From NCBI GenBank assembly GCA_047967505.1, contig CM106539.1: DNA of 64,000 bases. One strand, written 5' to 3'. Positions 62,126 through 64,000 of this stretch are shown one piece after another (position 1 is the first letter of the stretch; each line of letters opens with the position of its first letter). A program made the position numbers and the translations under genes. Source of the stretch: Dipteris shenzhenensis (Eukaryota; Polypodiophyta; Polypodiopsida; Gleicheniales). Below the pieces are notes generated by a model. The model saw only the letters and a list, made by a program, of their open reading frames with translations, was not told the DNA's origin and did not search any database.

Positions 62126-63270
62126 CAAACCACCTTCCTCTTGCATAGGGTGAAAGACAAACAAATAGAGCGATGCAGGGAGGGAGAAAGAGAGAGACAG
62201 AGAGAGAGTGACAAAGATAGAGACAGAGATAGAGAGGAGGTCGTGGGGGGCAAAGACACAACGTGGAGGTCATTACAGATTTGCATTGCAGGGTTGTTGC
62301 AATAAAACATGGAGTTGAATTCAGTTTTGGGCTAGGAGTTTTAATGTTCAGCCATTGTACACTACAGAGCACTATTAAAAGCACCAACATAGCAATGTCC
62401 TGGATACCACTTTTTGTACCACCTTATCATGCATCCACCCTTCAAGCTTCCTCCATTTTTTGCTTCCTCTATATACAGGCTTCAACTACAAGCCTTGAGG
62501 TGCCTTCAAGCTTCTACCTACTCTTTCCATTTGTGGCCGATCCTTCTTTGCTTTTTGATGGGTTTTGCCATCGTGGCTTATTCAATTATTTCCCAATTCC
62601 CTTCTACTCCTTTACATAGGTACTTTGCAAGGCTTACTCTTCAGCCACCTTGCTCAAGTGACTAGCCACCTGGCTCAATCGTGTGTGCTCAGTCGCATTG
62701 CTTTAACTAAATTGTCTTTTACTTAATTCTTATAAATTTATTTATTGTAATTCCTATTATTTTAAGATGTATAGTAGACTGATGTTCTTTTTTCGAGTTT
62801 AACTTAATTTCTAATTTATAGCTTTAGACTAGTTATCACTTTATTACCTCAACATTTCTTTTATGCCATTCCCTTTGCTGTTTGGTAAGTTTAAAATGAA
62901 TTAATCATAAGATTTGCTTTGAGTTTTCACAAATATTGTTAATTACCACGCCTTTTCATAATCTTTTTATCATCGTACTTTATGTATATATACAATTTAG
63001 ATTATAGATGTATATATATTTTAATAATTTCATTTTCACACTTGTATAATTTTTACCTCTATTTTTACAAGTATGATGTATAAAGATATACATATGCACA
63101 GTTCTTTATTATTTTTGTTTCTTTCTCTTACTCTATGTTCAAGGAGTCATCATTTGGCCCCTTTTGGCCTAATAATTTGTTTCTTACTCATAAATTAATA
63201 GTTTAATATTTATTATTAAAAAATTTCTAACTTTTTCAAGTACTCTATTCCAAATTATTAAGGTGGGTTT
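62124..63270. other. No gene recognised
   Basis: Becomes very AT-rich after 62,700; no coding signal. Confidence 0.4.
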
Positions 63271-63278
63271 TAATTATT

Positions 63279-63574
63279 GGTGTGGATTCTTCCCCTTGAG
63301 TGTTGGTTTAGTTCTAACAAAAAGAGTTGATCTTAGGGGAGTGCAATATCCCCCTTGTAATTCCCCCTTCATTCTAAGTTTTTCAAAAAGAAAAGTCGCT
63401 TTTATACGGGTGTAGTCTACCCCCCCCCCTTGGCATATGCAAAGAGGATATGTTTACACTAATGGGTGTGGTATACCCCCCATTCTATCATTTTTCTTGT
63501 CATTATGCCTTGTGAATCTTGATGGTCAGCTTTTTTGATAATGATTCTTTTAAAGGGTGTGGATTACTCCCCTT
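63279..63574. repeat. Five GGGTGTGG...CCCCC palindromic words
   Basis: GGTGTGGATTCTTCCCC, GGGGAGTGCAATATCCCCC, CGGGTGTAGTCTACCCCCCC, GGGTGTGGTATACCCCCC and GGGTGTGGATTACTCCCC recur every 60-90 bp. Each can fold on itself, the fourth best (GGTATACC core). Confidence 0.8.
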
Positions 63575-63749
63575 AGGATTGGTTCATTTTATCGGATTTC
63601 TTTAAAATTAAAAAACCCCGCTATGTTCTTATATTCATTTAGGGCTCCTTTTTATCTTAGAACTCCAAAAGGTTTGTTCTTGTTCTTGGTTAAAGCGATA
63701 AAAAGCTAGGGGATACATGCATTACCTGTTTACCAAAATTCAACTTCAT

Positions 63750-63835
63750 TGTTCTAACAATTGGATGGTATGGATGGTGGAAGGTAAGTGGACCCTAACC
63801 TCAGAGAGCTTGGACTACCTGACAGATTCGACACT
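63750..63835 (+). repeat. Dispersed GGATGGTGGAAGGTAAGT module (plus)
   Basis: ATGGATGGTGGAAGGTAAGT, then GGACCCTAACCT and GACTACCTGACAGATTC. It is the closest relative of the minus-strand copy at 8.7 kb, with similarity also upstream (GGTTAAAGCGATAA against GGTAAAGCAATAA). Flanks beyond this differ. Confidence 0.7.
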
Positions 63836-64000
63836 TTTGTACTAGTTCTTTGCTTAAAGTTTGCAAAATCAATATAAAGAAATATTCTATTGCCAATCCT
63901 CTTCCTTTCCTTACCAAAATTTTGGATTGCAATATAGTCAAGGTTACTTCAATTTAGTTTTCTTAAAAAAGTTCAATTTATTGCTTTTTATAATTAATCA

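Noticed and set aside
61916-62390. 129- and 140-codon frames with Arg-Glu or Leu-Ser runs
   Set aside because: Produced by the (GA)n tract; no domain or splice support.

Overview
The window reads as nuclear DNA of a land plant with a large, repeat-rich genome. Evidence: one spliced host gene for a plant-specific DCD-domain protein with GT-AG introns of about 0.3, 1.0 and 3.7 kb, a telo-box in its 5' region, a CACTA (TNP2-type) transposon, a Ty1/copia element primed by initiator tRNA-Met, a non-LTR reverse transcriptase remnant, and abundant (CA)n, (TG)n and (GA)n microsatellites. The mix (very long introns, RT with a GIPMG box, an unusual DDE-like transposase) would suit a fern, lycophyte or gymnosperm, but the sequence alone does not decide the lineage.

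Layout. 1-8.9 kb: no recognisable gene; a palindromic TAGACGCG array at the left edge, a more GC-balanced block at 1.24-2.99 kb, and microsatellites. 8.9-13.35 kb: a CACTA transposon with an almost complete exon set (N-terminal module, TNP2 core, DUF4218, DUF4216) flanked by TAGACGCG/CGCGTCTA arrays; its transposase core carries an internal deletion with frameshift. 13.35-16 kb: nothing recognised. 16.1-22.6 kb: the only intact host gene, encoding a 457-residue DCD-domain protein in three coding exons. 22.6-27.3 kb: gene-poor with several local tandem duplications. 27.4-40.35 kb: two direct copies of a 2.3 kb repeat; the first copy is split by a 7.8 kb TIR-bearing insertion carrying a decayed DUF7869-like transposase. 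40.35-46 kb: pyrimidine-rich DNA and two dispersed repeat families that recur at 51.7-52.7 kb. 46.4-49.2 kb: a 25-bp tandem array, a TATA box, then a decayed gene whose in-frame stops are nearly all TAG. 49.26-51.45 kb: 5' part of a Ty1/copia element, truncated inside integrase. 55.5-56.8 kb: decayed reverse transcriptase with GIPMG box. 58.0-59.1 kb: decayed coiled-coil gene with an intron. 59.3-64 kb: LTR-like remnants, unrecognised short ORFs and repeated GGGTGTGG...CCCCC palindromes.

Only the DCD gene looks functional. Everything else is transposable-element sequence in various states of decay, nested and duplicated. The strongest leads are the split 2.3 kb repeat with its TIR transposon, the TAG-biased pseudogene, the GIPMG-type RT, and a short motif (GGATGGTGGCAGGT-like) that recurs at seven dispersed sites on both strands.
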